Assembly: GCF_900129725.1 (NCBI RefSeq)
Contig: NZ_FQWQ01000001.1
Coordinates: forward strand, 1,302,001-1,366,000
Origin: Chryseolinea serpens
GTDB taxonomy: Bacteria; Bacteroidota; Bacteroidia; Cytophagales; Cyclobacteriaceae
DNA: 64,000 nucleotides
Direction: 5' to 3'
Shown here: positions 43,224 through 50,964 of the stretch, one piece after another
How the letters are laid out: every line of letters starts with the position of its first letter
Position numbering within the stretch: the first letter of the stretch is position 1
Notes under the pieces: generated by a model
Seen by the model: the letters and a program-made list of their open reading frames with translations, nothing else
The model's database searches: none
Told to the model about the DNA's origin: nothing
Program-made: the position numbers and the translations under genes

Positions 43224-44930
43224 ATGAACAAATCGAGAAGAGACTTTTTAAAGAAGCTTCCGTTGGCGATGAGCATACCCTTCGCGATCGGAGGCGTTCC
43301 CCTGCGTGTGTTGGGCGAAGGCAGCTCTTTGGCGCGCATGGCAGCGGCCAGCGGCAACGACCGCGTGCTGATCATTCTTCAATTAGCCGGCGGCAATGAC
43401 GGATTGAATTGCCTTATCCCCGTTGAAAAATACGACGAGTACCACACCCGCCGCGCCAACATCGCCATCCCTGCAAAAAACAGTTTACGCAAATACATTC
43501 CCCTGGACAGCACGTTGCCGTCAGACGCTCAAGTAGGGCTTCACCCCGACATGTTGGCGATGAAAGGCTTGTATGACCAAGGACGCGTTACCTTCGTGCA
43601 AGGCGTATCCTACAAGAACAACAACGGCTCCCACTTCCGGGGCCGCGACATCTGGTTCATGGGCGGTTCTGCCGATGACTACTACCAATCCGGTTGGGTT
43701 GGACGTTATTTGGAGGGAGAATTTGCTCCCAAGAAATATCCGCAAGATTTTCCCAATGCCGAAATGAAAGACCCATTGGCCATCGAAATGGGTAACGACG
43801 TGTCGCTCATTTTCCACCAGCAGGGAAACATCCCCACCTCCATCTCGATCAGCAGCCCTGAAGCATTCGCGAAACTGGTAGGCGAACTGGAGGGCTTCAT
43901 CGACGAAGAAGTGGATCCCCGCGGTTTGCCTCCCGAATATTTGCAAGGCTCTCCCTATTATAAAGAATTGGACTGGATCCTGAGCCTGGAAGATAAATCC
44001 AAGGACTATGCACAGCGTTTGGCCGAAGTGTATGAGGCGGGGGGCAAAACTTCCGTGACCTATCCGGAAAACTACCCTTTCAATGCGCCAAAAGGAAGTT
44101 TGAAAAACCCGCTGTCGGAACAATTAAGGTTGGTTGCCCAATTGCTCGCAGGCGGATGCCAAACTAAAGTATTCCTGGTGAAAGTAGGCGGTTTCGATAC
44201 GCACGCCGACCAGGTTGAAAAATACGATACCACCATGGGCGGTCACGCCGCATTGATGTATCACATCTCAACGGCCATGAGCGCGTTCCAGCAAGACCTG
44301 CGCTCGCGCGGCATGGAAGAGCGGGTGCTAAGCGTCACCACATCAGAATTCGGACGACGCATCCAGTCCAACGGCAGCTATGGCACCGACCACGGCACCG
44401 GTGGGCCGCTGTTTATTTTTGGTCGCGGCGTCCAGCCTGGGGTGGTCGGCAAGGTGCCGGACCTGTCGAAAGGCAACGTCGACATGCAATACGACTACCG
44501 GCTCGTCTATGGGAACATCATGAAAGACTGGATGCTGGTGGACGACACCCGTCTCAACGAGATCTTCCCCGGCCTGATGACCTCCACCGGAACGACAGAT
44601 GGTGTGACCTTCCAGGCATTACCGCTGGCACAGCAGATCATCACCGGCACGGAAGGATTTATCAGCAGCCGTTTCTCACTGGGCGAATGCTACCCGAATC
44701 CCGCCAAGGACAAAACGTCCCTGTCGTTTACATTGAACAACACCAACCAGGTGAATGTGGACCTGATGGACAACCAGGGAAAAGTGGTGAAGGCCATGGT
44801 GAATGGCGTATATGAACCGGGTGAGCATAAAATTGATGTGGAGCTCACCGGTTTGCCGACCGGCCACTATATTTATCAGTTCAAGACCGGATCTTATAAA
44901 GAGTCCAAGAAACTAGTGATCATAAAATAA
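43224..44930 (+). CDS. DUF1501 protein with Tat-like signal and T9SS sorting domain
   Basis: 568 aa from ATG at 43224. The N-terminus carries the twin-arginine motif SRRDFLK followed by a hydrophobic stretch (PLAMSIPFAIGG), a Tat export signal. The central domain is DUF1501, sulfatase-like: LIILQLAGGNDGLNCLIPV, NGSHFRGRDIWF, GGFDTHADQVEKYDT, TTSEFGRR with TDHGTGGPLF. The last 80 residues, from SLGECYPNPAKDKTSL to KKLVIIK, form a T9SS type A sorting domain, so the folded protein is sent across both membranes. It is cotranscribed with DUF1800 and two envelope genes. Confidence 0.92.
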   Translation: MNKSRRDFLKKLPLAMSIPFAIGGVPLRVLGEGSSLARMAAASGNDRVLIILQLAGGNDGLNCLIPVEKYDEYHTRRANIAIPAKNSLRKYIPLDSTLPSDAQVGLHPDMLAMKGLYDQGRVTFVQGVSYKNNNGSHFRGRDIWFMGGSADDYYQSGWVGRYLEGEFAPKKYPQDFPNAEMKDPLAIEMGNDVSLIFHQQGNIPTSISISSPEAFAKLVGELEGFIDEEVDPRGLPPEYLQGSPYYKELDWILSLEDKSKDYAQRLAEVYEAGGKTSVTYPENYPFNAPKGSLKNPLSEQLRLVAQLLAGGCQTKVFLVKVGGFDTHADQVEKYDTTMGGHAALMYHISTAMSAFQQDLRSRGMEERVLSVTTSEFGRRIQSNGSYGTDHGTGGPLFIFGRGVQPGVVGKVPDLSKGNVDMQYDYRLVYGNIMKDWMLVDDTRLNEIFPGLMTSTGTTDGVTFQALPLAQQIITGTEGFISSRFSLGECYPNPAKDKTSLSFTLNNTNQVNVDLMDNQGKVVKAMVNGVYEPGEHKIDVELTGLPTGHYIYQFKTGSYKESKKLVIIK

Positions 44931-44951
44931 AACCTAAGACCCTTACCCGTG

Positions 44952-45854
44952 ATGAAACGACGCTACCTGGTGCTGCTATGTTTTCTTATAGCCGCTACCG
45001 TCAACGCCCAGGAAAAAAAACGATCCGGTTCCGATAAAAAACGAAAATCGGCCGCCTACAACAAGAAGGCAAAAGAAGACGACAAATTTTTAGAGAAGCA
45101 ATGGTGGCTCGGCTTCAAGGCCGGTCCCAACTTGTCGAAGGTGTCGGTAGACAAAACCTATGCCGTGGTCTCTCCCACCAATTATGATGCGTCCAGCATC
45201 GGCAAGACCTACAAAAATTTCAGCCTGATGGGCTCACAAGCCACCCTCGAGGTATCGTTCTACTTTAAAGGATTCCTGATCAGCTTCCAGCCTACCTATC
45301 AGCGTAGCCGGTTTGAGTACAGCAATCAATTCAACTGGATGGATACCATCCCCGAACACAACGTGACGTTAAACTATCACCAAGAACAGAAACTAAGTTA
45401 TGCCGTTCTGCCCTTGCTGGTAAAATACGATTTCCTCCACGGCCGTCTGCGCCCCTACGTGCAACTGGGTATCTACTCCGCACTGTTGTTGGATGCCACC
45501 ACCATTGTCACCGTGAGTGGTGTGGATCAGGCCAGCGGGGGGGCCAACGAATTCAAAAATGAACCGATCATCGTAGGCTCGAAAGATCTGTTTGCCAAAT
45601 CGCATTGGGGTCTTCTGGGGGGCGTCGGATTGAACTATAACCTGGGCAATAACGTGCGTCTGAACTTCGATGTATCCTATAAATATGGCATGAGCAACAT
45701 CTCTTCCACCAAGAACCGGTACAGCAGCGACCGGCTATCGGGCGTGGGCGATGCAATGGACGACCTGACCCTGGACAACGTGGCCGTTACCCTGGGATGT
45801 CTGTTCCCGTTGCGTTTCCTCTCCAGTGGTTTTAAAACATTAGATAAAAAATGA
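44952..45854 (+). CDS. Outer membrane beta-barrel protein (PorT-like)
   Basis: 300 aa from the ATG at 44952 (GTG three bases earlier is an alternative). Signal peptide LVLLCFLIAATVNAQ, a very basic linker (KKRSGSDKKRKSAAYNKKAK), then a beta-barrel domain starting WWLGFKAGPNLSKVS with alternating hydrophobic strands and ending in FPLRFLSSGF. This matches the barrel family that includes PorT. Its stop overlaps the start of the lipoprotein gene by four bases (ATGA), so they are coupled, fitting the outer membrane partner role in the DUF1501 cassette. Confidence 0.85.
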   Translation: MKRRYLVLLCFLIAATVNAQEKKRSGSDKKRKSAAYNKKAKEDDKFLEKQWWLGFKAGPNLSKVSVDKTYAVVSPTNYDASSIGKTYKNFSLMGSQATLEVSFYFKGFLISFQPTYQRSRFEYSNQFNWMDTIPEHNVTLNYHQEQKLSYAVLPLLVKYDFLHGRLRPYVQLGIYSALLLDATTIVTVSGVDQASGGANEFKNEPIIVGSKDLFAKSHWGLLGGVGLNYNLGNNVRLNFDVSYKYGMSNISSTKNRYSSDRLSGVGDAMDDLTLDNVAVTLGCLFPLRFLSSGFKTLDKK

Positions 45855-47086
45855 TTTCTGTCATGCTAAAAAAATACTATTCGCTGCTGCTGTTTGTATT
45901 GGGCGTATCGCTCTTGTCCGGATGTTCGGAAAAATCAAACCCCTCATTCGATCAGCAAAATTTCGCCTCGATCTTTGACAACAGCAAGTTCGACGCGTCC
46001 TACTTCCCCATTGACATGCGCGAGACTCCTGATGGCGGGTACATCGTGCTCGGCGGCCGACGTCTGAGTGAGAACTCCGATTTTGCCGGCATCTATCTGT
46101 TGAAAGCCGATCAGTACGGAAAATTTGTAAAAGAGATCGAAGTTCCTGCCTCCACCGGCGTTTATCCCGTCGGCAAGCTCATGGAATACCAAACGAAGTA
46201 TTATTTCTTTTGCATGGATGCTCAGACCCTCCAGGCTCAGATCGCCAATGTGGATGCGTTGCTGGAAGCCGTGAGCGTCACGCCTGTGCAAGGGGACCTT
46301 ACGTATCCGGCGGCAGCATCGTTTGCCAACAACAACTTTATATTGCTCAGTTACAATAACAACGATAAGCTGTCGGTCATCTCTGTCCTGAATACAGACG
46401 GCGGCATCCTGAAGTCGAAAGGCTACGACATTGGCGTAGGCTCCGACGACGAGATCATCACTGAAAAATATGTCATCGAACATTACCTCCGTACCGGAAG
46501 ACAATGGCCGTTTGAGGCGGGCGTCATGGCCAATGGCGTGTACTATTTTAATGGATTCTATAACTACACGTTTTCCCTCGTGTTCACCGACGCTGCATCA
46601 GACGATCCGTCAAATGTAGCTCAGGGACAGAGCGATAAAGGCGGCCTGAGCGGTGTCTCCTACCTGGGGGCCAACAAGTTTGCCTTGTCGCGGTTCAGCT
46701 ATGGCAATAATTATTTCTTACCCGGCAAAGACATTCCCGGTGGCGACCCGGCGAGTTCTGACTTCGGTGGATTCACGCTTCCCGAACTGGTGCCCGACGC
46801 TCCGGTGAAGATCCTGCAAGCCAAGACCGACACGAAGAATGCGTTGGTCTATGCCAGCAACACAAAGTCGAAGCAGATCGGTCTGTACTTCTATGAACAG
46901 GAAACCGGAACGTTTATCAGCAGCCGCTACCTGGGATTTTCCAATCCTTATGAGATCTCCAGCCTCATCCAAACATCCGACGGCGGTCTGGCAGTGTGTG
47001 GCACCACCTATCTGGCGGGACGATTCCCCCGGATCTGCATCTTTAAAATTTCCAAAGACGAGTTGAACGGACAGCTCAGCAAGTAG
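45851..47086 (+). CDS. Lipoprotein of unknown function, fourth gene of the DUF1800/DUF1501 cassette
   Basis: 411 aa. A lipobox (LGVSLLSGC) follows either start; the ATG at 45851 overlaps the upstream stop, and a second ATG at 45863 is possible. The mature part is beta-rich with repeated motifs like TPDGGYIVLGGR, GGLAVCGTTYL and SIISVLNTDGGI that suggest a propeller of short blades. I do not recognise a specific family. The run ends at the terminator near 47110. Likely on the outer membrane surface with the barrel protein. Confidence 0.78.
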   Translation: MISVMLKKYYSLLLFVLGVSLLSGCSEKSNPSFDQQNFASIFDNSKFDASYFPIDMRETPDGGYIVLGGRRLSENSDFAGIYLLKADQYGKFVKEIEVPASTGVYPVGKLMEYQTKYYFFCMDAQTLQAQIANVDALLEAVSVTPVQGDLTYPAAASFANNNFILLSYNNNDKLSVISVLNTDGGILKSKGYDIGVGSDDEIITEKYVIEHYLRTGRQWPFEAGVMANGVYYFNGFYNYTFSLVFTDAASDDPSNVAQGQSDKGGLSGVSYLGANKFALSRFSYGNNYFLPGKDIPGGDPASSDFGGFTLPELVPDAPVKILQAKTDTKNALVYASNTKSKQIGLYFYEQETGTFISSRYLGFSNPYEISSLIQTSDGGLAVCGTTYLAGRFPRICIFKISKDELNGQLSK

Positions 47087-47109
47087 CATCCCTCTTCGCC
47101 ATCACGGGC

Positions 47110-47160
47110 ATTACCCCGGGGTAAAGGACCAACCTATATCCCGGGGTAATTACTTTTTTA
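47110..47160 (+). terminator. Terminator of the DUF1800-lipoprotein operon
   Basis: ATTACCCCGGG at 47110-47120 pairs perfectly with CCCGGGGTAAT at 47140-47150 around a 19-base loop, and a TACTTTTTTAT run follows. The left arm is also part of a 14-base self-palindrome TTACCCCGGGGTAA. Confidence 0.75.
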
Positions 47161-47185
47161 TACCTTGCCGGTGAATTTTTTGCGT

Positions 47186-48205
47186 ATGAATGTCCAGGAA
47201 AACATAGAGTTACTCCCCTATAACACCTTTGGGATCAAGGCCAGGGCAAAATATTTTACGGCGATCCGGTCCATCGCCGACGCACAGGCGTTGATCGCTT
47301 CCGATCTCTTCCGGAAAGAGAAGCACATCTTTTTAGGTGGCGGCAGCAATATTTTACTCACTAAAGATTACGATGGACTGGTCGTGAAGGTAGAACTTCA
47401 AGGCAAGGAGGTCGTTCAGGAAGACGACGATACGGTGACGTTGAAAGTCGGCGCGGGCGAAAACTGGCATGCTTTCGTCATGCATTGTGTGGCGCAGGAT
47501 TGGGGTGGCGTGGAGAACCTTTCCCTCATTCCGGGCACCGTCGGAGCCGCTCCGATGCAAAATATCGGGGCTTACGGGGTAGAAATAAAAAAAAATATTT
47601 TGACCGTCGAAGGGGTGGAAATCGGCAGTGGAACGGTGACTTCGATGAGCAACGAAGCATGCCGTTTCGGGTATCGCGAAAGCATCTTCAAGCATGAAGC
47701 AAAGGACAAGTTTTTAATCTCAAGTATTACTTTAACCCTCACCAAAAAAAATCACGCGTTCAACATCAGCTATGGCGCGATCGAAGAAACGTTGAAGCAA
47801 ATGGGACGCGAAAAGTTGTCGGTAAAAAACATTAGCGATGCAGTTATCCACATTCGTCAAAGCAAATTACCGGACCCCGCGCGCGTTGGAAATGCCGGAA
47901 GTTTTTTTAAAAATCCTTCAATACACGCTGATTTACACGATTTTCTGAAGAAGCGTTATCCTTCGCTCCCATCTTTTCCATCGACCGATAGCCTTGTAAA
48001 AATTCCTGCAGCATGGTTGATCGAGCAATGTGGATGGAAAGGAAAAACATTCGGAGCCATCGGTGTTCATCCGCTTCAACCCCTGGTGTTGGTGAACTAT
48101 GGAGGTGGTGAAGGCGAAAAAATATGGCAACTCGCCATGGACATTCAAGGCAGTGTGAAAGAAAAATTCGACATCATTCTTCAACCCGAAGTGAATGTTT
48201 TATGA
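47186..48205 (+). CDS. murB: UDP-N-acetylenolpyruvoylglucosamine reductase
   Basis: 339 aa from ATG at 47186; the TTG 21 bases upstream lies in the terminator region and adds nothing. FAD enzyme that makes UDP-MurNAc for peptidoglycan. NTFGIKARA and FLGGGSNILL form the flavin site; the catalytic Ser lies in GNAGSFFKNP; the C-terminal QPEVNVL carries the active-site Glu. Length is that of type I (E. coli-like) MurB. Part of the gene (about 47700-47980) is lower in GC than its ends. Confidence 0.95.
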   Translation: MNVQENIELLPYNTFGIKARAKYFTAIRSIADAQALIASDLFRKEKHIFLGGGSNILLTKDYDGLVVKVELQGKEVVQEDDDTVTLKVGAGENWHAFVMHCVAQDWGGVENLSLIPGTVGAAPMQNIGAYGVEIKKNILTVEGVEIGSGTVTSMSNEACRFGYRESIFKHEAKDKFLISSITLTLTKKNHAFNISYGAIEETLKQMGREKLSVKNISDAVIHIRQSKLPDPARVGNAGSFFKNPSIHADLHDFLKKRYPSLPSFPSTDSLVKIPAAWLIEQCGWKGKTFGAIGVHPLQPLVLVNYGGGEGEKIWQLAMDIQGSVKEKFDIILQPEVNVL

Positions 48206-48292
48206 GCGATGAAGGGATCAAAATCCGATCGATCATGCATCACTTGCACATGAAAAAAAATCTCGCTCAGAAAAAATTTTTCGCAAAAAATT

Positions 48293-48322
48293 TTTGTGTG
48301 TAAATATTTTGTTATAACTTTT
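48293..48322 (+). promoter_or_regulatory. Promoter of the 25-aa basic protein gene
   Basis: TTTG at 48293-48296, 18 bases, TAACTTTT at 48315-48322 (7 of 8 to TAnnTTTG), in a markedly AT-rich stretch. Start of transcription is expected about 25 bases before the ATG at 48353. Confidence 0.6.
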
Positions 48323-48352
48323 CGTATCGTTTAACAAAAAAATTAAAACGCT

Positions 48353-48430
48353 ATGGCAAAAACAGCGAAGAAAACAGCTAAAAAAGCAGCCAAGAAAACT
48401 GCTAAGAAAGCTGCTAAGAAGAAGAAGTAA
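48353..48430 (+). CDS. 25-aa lysine/alanine-rich, histone H1 tail-like peptide
   Basis: ATG GCA AAA at 48353 to TAA at 48430 codes for a peptide composed only of Met, Ala, Lys and Thr: MAKTAKKTAKKAAKKTAKKA then AKKKK. It is strongly basic, like the C-terminal tail of histone H1, and should bind DNA or RNA non-specifically. It is too short for standard gene callers but has its own promoter-like sequence, a regular start and a strong terminator, so I consider it a real gene. Its first four residues match those of the larger basic protein 320 bases downstream. Confidence 0.75.
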   Translation: MAKTAKKTAKKAAKKTAKKAAKKKK

Positions 48431-48457
48431 TTAGGCAAGGCCTAAGGAAACTTTGCG

Positions 48458-48496
48458 AAGGGAAGTAAATTAGATTTACTTCCCTTTCGTTTTTTA
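48458..48496 (+). terminator. Strong terminator after the 25-aa basic gene
   Basis: A 13-bp perfect stem (48458-48470 with 48474-48486, GGGAAGTAAAT / ATTTACTTCCC core) with a 3-base loop, then TCGTTTTTTT. It starts 28 bases past the stop. Confidence 0.93.
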
Positions 48497-48752
48497 TAAC
48501 AGTCTTGTCGCCATCAACGGGCCATCAACATCTGGTCACGCCCGCTGTCATCCGCCCGCACATCTTCCCCGATCGTCGTCTTTTTAATTCCATGGTTGCT
48601 TGAAATCTGTCGCGATGCAGGCCGGGTGTTAAACTTTTGCTTGAACTCGCCGCGTATTCATTCGGTTGCGTAAAATTTATAAATCAACTGCTTGTCTTCC
48701 CCGGCGAACGCACGTAACTTACTCACATCAAAACACTTTAACCCAACTGGTC
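48497..48752. other. Non-coding gap between the two basic-protein genes
   Basis: 256 bases (322 from stop to start) without a gene I can support. The frame ahead of the next ATG is open from 48666 but shows no homology or coding character. A TTTG at 48636 has no good -7 partner, so no promoter is claimed. Confidence 0.6.
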
Positions 48753-49088
48753 ATGGCAAAAACACCCGCTAAAACTCCGGCGAAGACGCCCGCAAAGAAA
48801 GCTTCCACTCCTGCCAAACCGAAGGCCGCCGCACCCAAAGCCGGCGTCGCCATCGACAAAGTTTGTGAAGAAGCCTTGAGCAAGTTGAAGGAACTCGGCA
48901 TCGACACACAACTTCAGGCCGATCTCGAATGGTGTCTGGGAAGTTATAAGGCCGATAAAAATCCTGCAGGTCTCTACGAAATGGCCGACCGCGCCCTGGC
49001 CGTCTTCAACACCGAGAAAGCCAAGAAGACCAAAGGCGTTACCGCCAAACTTACAGGCGATCTCGAAAAAGCATTGAAGAGCCGGTAA
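48753..49088 (+). CDS. Basic nucleoid-like protein with H1-type tail and C-terminal helical domain
   Basis: 111 aa from ATG at 48753. The first 40 residues are Lys/Ala/Pro-Thr rich with four KTPAK-type repeats, similar to histone H1 and AlgP-like tails. Residues 41-111 form a separate helical domain (AIDKVCEEALSKLKELGID, YEMADRALAVFNTEKAKK) that I do not recognise. Likely a DNA-associated, abundant protein. The preceding 25-aa gene shares the MAKT start and basic tail. No terminator follows; three small hairpins lie downstream. Confidence 0.8.
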   Translation: MAKTPAKTPAKTPAKKASTPAKPKAAAPKAGVAIDKVCEEALSKLKELGIDTQLQADLEWCLGSYKADKNPAGLYEMADRALAVFNTEKAKKTKGVTAKLTGDLEKALKSR

Positions 49089-49097
49089 GCCGCACCC

Positions 49098-49247
49098 TTT
49101 GTTGGCGTTCATCACCAACAAACCTCACCCGATCACCCTCCTTTTTTGTTGGCACTCCCCAACAACCTAAATCACTCGCCCCAATCTTAAAACTTACCAA
49201 GCGATTCAAAAGAATGCCACATCACGTATGTTGGTGTCCCACCAACA
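49098..49247. repeat. Cluster of three GTTGG/CCAAC hairpins
   Basis: Three small inverted repeats share the arms TGTTGG and CCAACA: 49098-49122 (8-bp stem, 9-base loop), 49146-49165 (7 bp, 6-base loop) and 49229-49247 (8 bp, 3-base loop). They fill the gap between two convergent genes. None is followed by a T-run on either strand. Confidence 0.75.
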
Positions 49248-49318
49248 AAATCTCTCCCTTTGTAATCCCTTTTTTAGTTTGTCCACTGAACGATCACCGT
49301 CACCCCAATCGCCTCACC

Positions 49319-49801
49319 CTAAATCATATGCGTAACGTTCGACAGTTGTCCCTGATACCGATCGACTTGCACACCGAACCGCTTTAAAAAGTCTACTCCC
49401 TCATCCGTGGGTATTCCTTTATATTCAGCATACGACCGCAGGTAGATCACCCGCCGGATGCCCATCGAAAAAATGATACGGGAGCAAGCCAGGCATGGCG
49501 ACAACGTGATATAGAGCGTGGCCCCTTCCACCGACGTTTTGTTTTTGACGGCATAGAGAATGGCATTTTGTTCGGCGTGTATGGCCAATGAGCATCCCCC
49601 CTTCGAATCGCGGGGGCAGCCGGTCTCGGGCCATTGTTCGTCGCAGTTGTGGGTGCCGGAGGGCGGGCCATTGTAGCCGATGGAGATGATGCGCGTATCT
49701 TTGGTGAGCACGGCCCCTACGTGCCGCTTGATGCAGTGGGAACGCTTGGCCAGGTTCACGGCCAACTCCATATATATATCGTCGAATGCGGGGCGCGTCA
49801 T
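49319..49801 (-). CDS. dCMP deaminase family protein (ComEB-like)
   Basis: 160 aa, zinc-dependent cytidine/deoxycytidylate deaminase fold. Converts dCMP to dUMP, which feeds thymidylate synthesis (thyA is also in this window, but far off). The zinc site is His75-Ala-Glu77 in IHAEQNAIL and Cys103-x2-Cys106 in SPCLACS; further motifs are GYNGPPSGTHNCDE and VIYLRSYAEYKG. Length is normal. It converges on the hairpin region; the divergent DUF2911 gene begins 92 bases upstream. Confidence 0.94.
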   Translation of the reverse strand: MTRPAFDDIYMELAVNLAKRSHCIKRHVGAVLTKDTRIISIGYNGPPSGTHNCDEQWPETGCPRDSKGGCSLAIHAEQNAILYAVKNKTSVEGATLYITLSPCLACSRIIFSMGIRRVIYLRSYAEYKGIPTDEGVDFLKRFGVQVDRYQGQLSNVTHMI

Positions 49802-49893
49802 AGTTGAAAATAAGTTTTTACAAAATCAGAATTCAGCATGGTTTATGCAAAGGAACACAAGGTTGTAGTCTAAATTACTATCTTTAAAACGCT

Positions 49894-50436
49894 ATGTGGG
49901 GTAAACGACTTCTAATTTCCGCCATGTTCCTATCCCTCCTGGCCCTGGTCACCACCCGGGCGCAGGAAGCCGCCAAGCCCCGGCCCAGTCCCATGGCCGT
50001 GACCACGGTAAAATATAAGGACGCCTACATCAAGATCACCTATTCGCAGCCCCTGAAACGGGGACGTGAGATCTTTGGAAGCCTCGTGCCCTATGGTCAG
50101 GTGTGGCGCCTGGGGGCCAATGAAGCAACGGAGATCACCGCGACAAAAAATATTTCGCTCAACGGCTTCCTGCTCAAAGCCGGTACCTACTCCATGTTCG
50201 CCATCCCTCAAAAAGATAAATGGACCATCATCATCAACAGCGAGCTGGGTTTGTGGGGCGCCTATAACTATAATTACCGGCTCGATGTGCTCCGTTTCGA
50301 CATCCCCGTTCAAACCACTACCGGCGCCATTTACGAACCATTCACCCTGCAATTTGACCAGCGAAACGACGTGGCCGACCTTTTGATACTCTGGGATAGG
50401 ATTAAACTTTCCATTCCTGTTAAGTTTATAAATTGA
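49894..50436 (+). CDS. DUF2911 family protein, secreted
   Basis: 180 aa. Signal peptide AMFLSLLALVTTRAQ, then the DUF2911 domain: VKYKDAYIKITYSQPLKRGREIFG, GQVWRLGANEATEIT, LKAGTYSMFAIP and WTIIINSELGLWGAYNY. The domain is common in Bacteroidota, found in the periplasm, and has no assigned function. Its stop codon shares one base with the start of the next gene, so the two are coupled. Confidence 0.92.
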   Translation: MWGKRLLISAMFLSLLALVTTRAQEAAKPRPSPMAVTTVKYKDAYIKITYSQPLKRGREIFGSLVPYGQVWRLGANEATEITATKNISLNGFLLKAGTYSMFAIPQKDKWTIIINSELGLWGAYNYNYRLDVLRFDIPVQTTTGAIYEPFTLQFDQRNDVADLLILWDRIKLSIPVKFIN

Positions 50437-50951
50437 TGAACATACGCGTAGTTACTGCCTTTCTATTTTTCGTTGTCGCTGCCCCCTGCCTGGGCCAGGA
50501 TACACTGGAGCTTGACAAACGAAACGGATTCAAAGACATCCATCTAAACGCCCCCATCGATTCGGTGACGGGTTCTAAACTCATCAAAGAATTCAAAGAG
50601 AAAGACGAATTCCCCGCCAGGCTCTATGAAGTGATCAATCCTTTGTATGAGAAGATCGGCGAAGTGAACGTGGAAAAAATAGAATTGAAGACCTACAAGG
50701 ATATGGTCTACGAAATCCGCGTACTCGCCGACAAAGATCCCCGCCTCATGAAAGCCTTGGAGTCGCTCTATGGCAAAGCCGACTACGACATAAAGAATGA
50801 AACCTACTTCTGGAAATCCGACAAGATGATCCTCAAGTTTCACGCCGCCGGCAAACACAAACTGGAGATGCTCTACATTTCCTATGGTCTCCACAAAATG
50901 ATGAAAGCCGACAAGGACAAAAAGGTAGACGACATTGCAAATGATTTTTAA
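50436..50951 (+). CDS. Secreted protein of unknown function
   Basis: 171 aa from ATG at 50436, which overlaps the DUF2911 stop by one base. Signal peptide VVTAFLFFVVAAPCLGQ is followed by a mixed alpha/beta region (IHLNAPIDSVTGSKLIKEF, EKIGEVNVEKIELKTYKDMVYEIRVL) that looks like a small soluble domain with a Lys-rich end (KADKDKKVDDIANDF). I do not recognise the family. Being cotranscribed with DUF2911 and DUF1080, it probably acts in the periplasm. Confidence 0.72.
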   Translation: MNIRVVTAFLFFVVAAPCLGQDTLELDKRNGFKDIHLNAPIDSVTGSKLIKEFKEKDEFPARLYEVINPLYEKIGEVNVEKIELKTYKDMVYEIRVLADKDPRLMKALESLYGKADYDIKNETYFWKSDKMILKFHAAGKHKLEMLYISYGLHKMMKADKDKKVDDIANDF

Positions 50952-50964
50952 CTCTATAAACCCT

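Noticed and set aside
49098-49247. Intrinsic terminators of the two convergent genes
   Set aside because: The stems are short and no T-run follows any of them on either strand.
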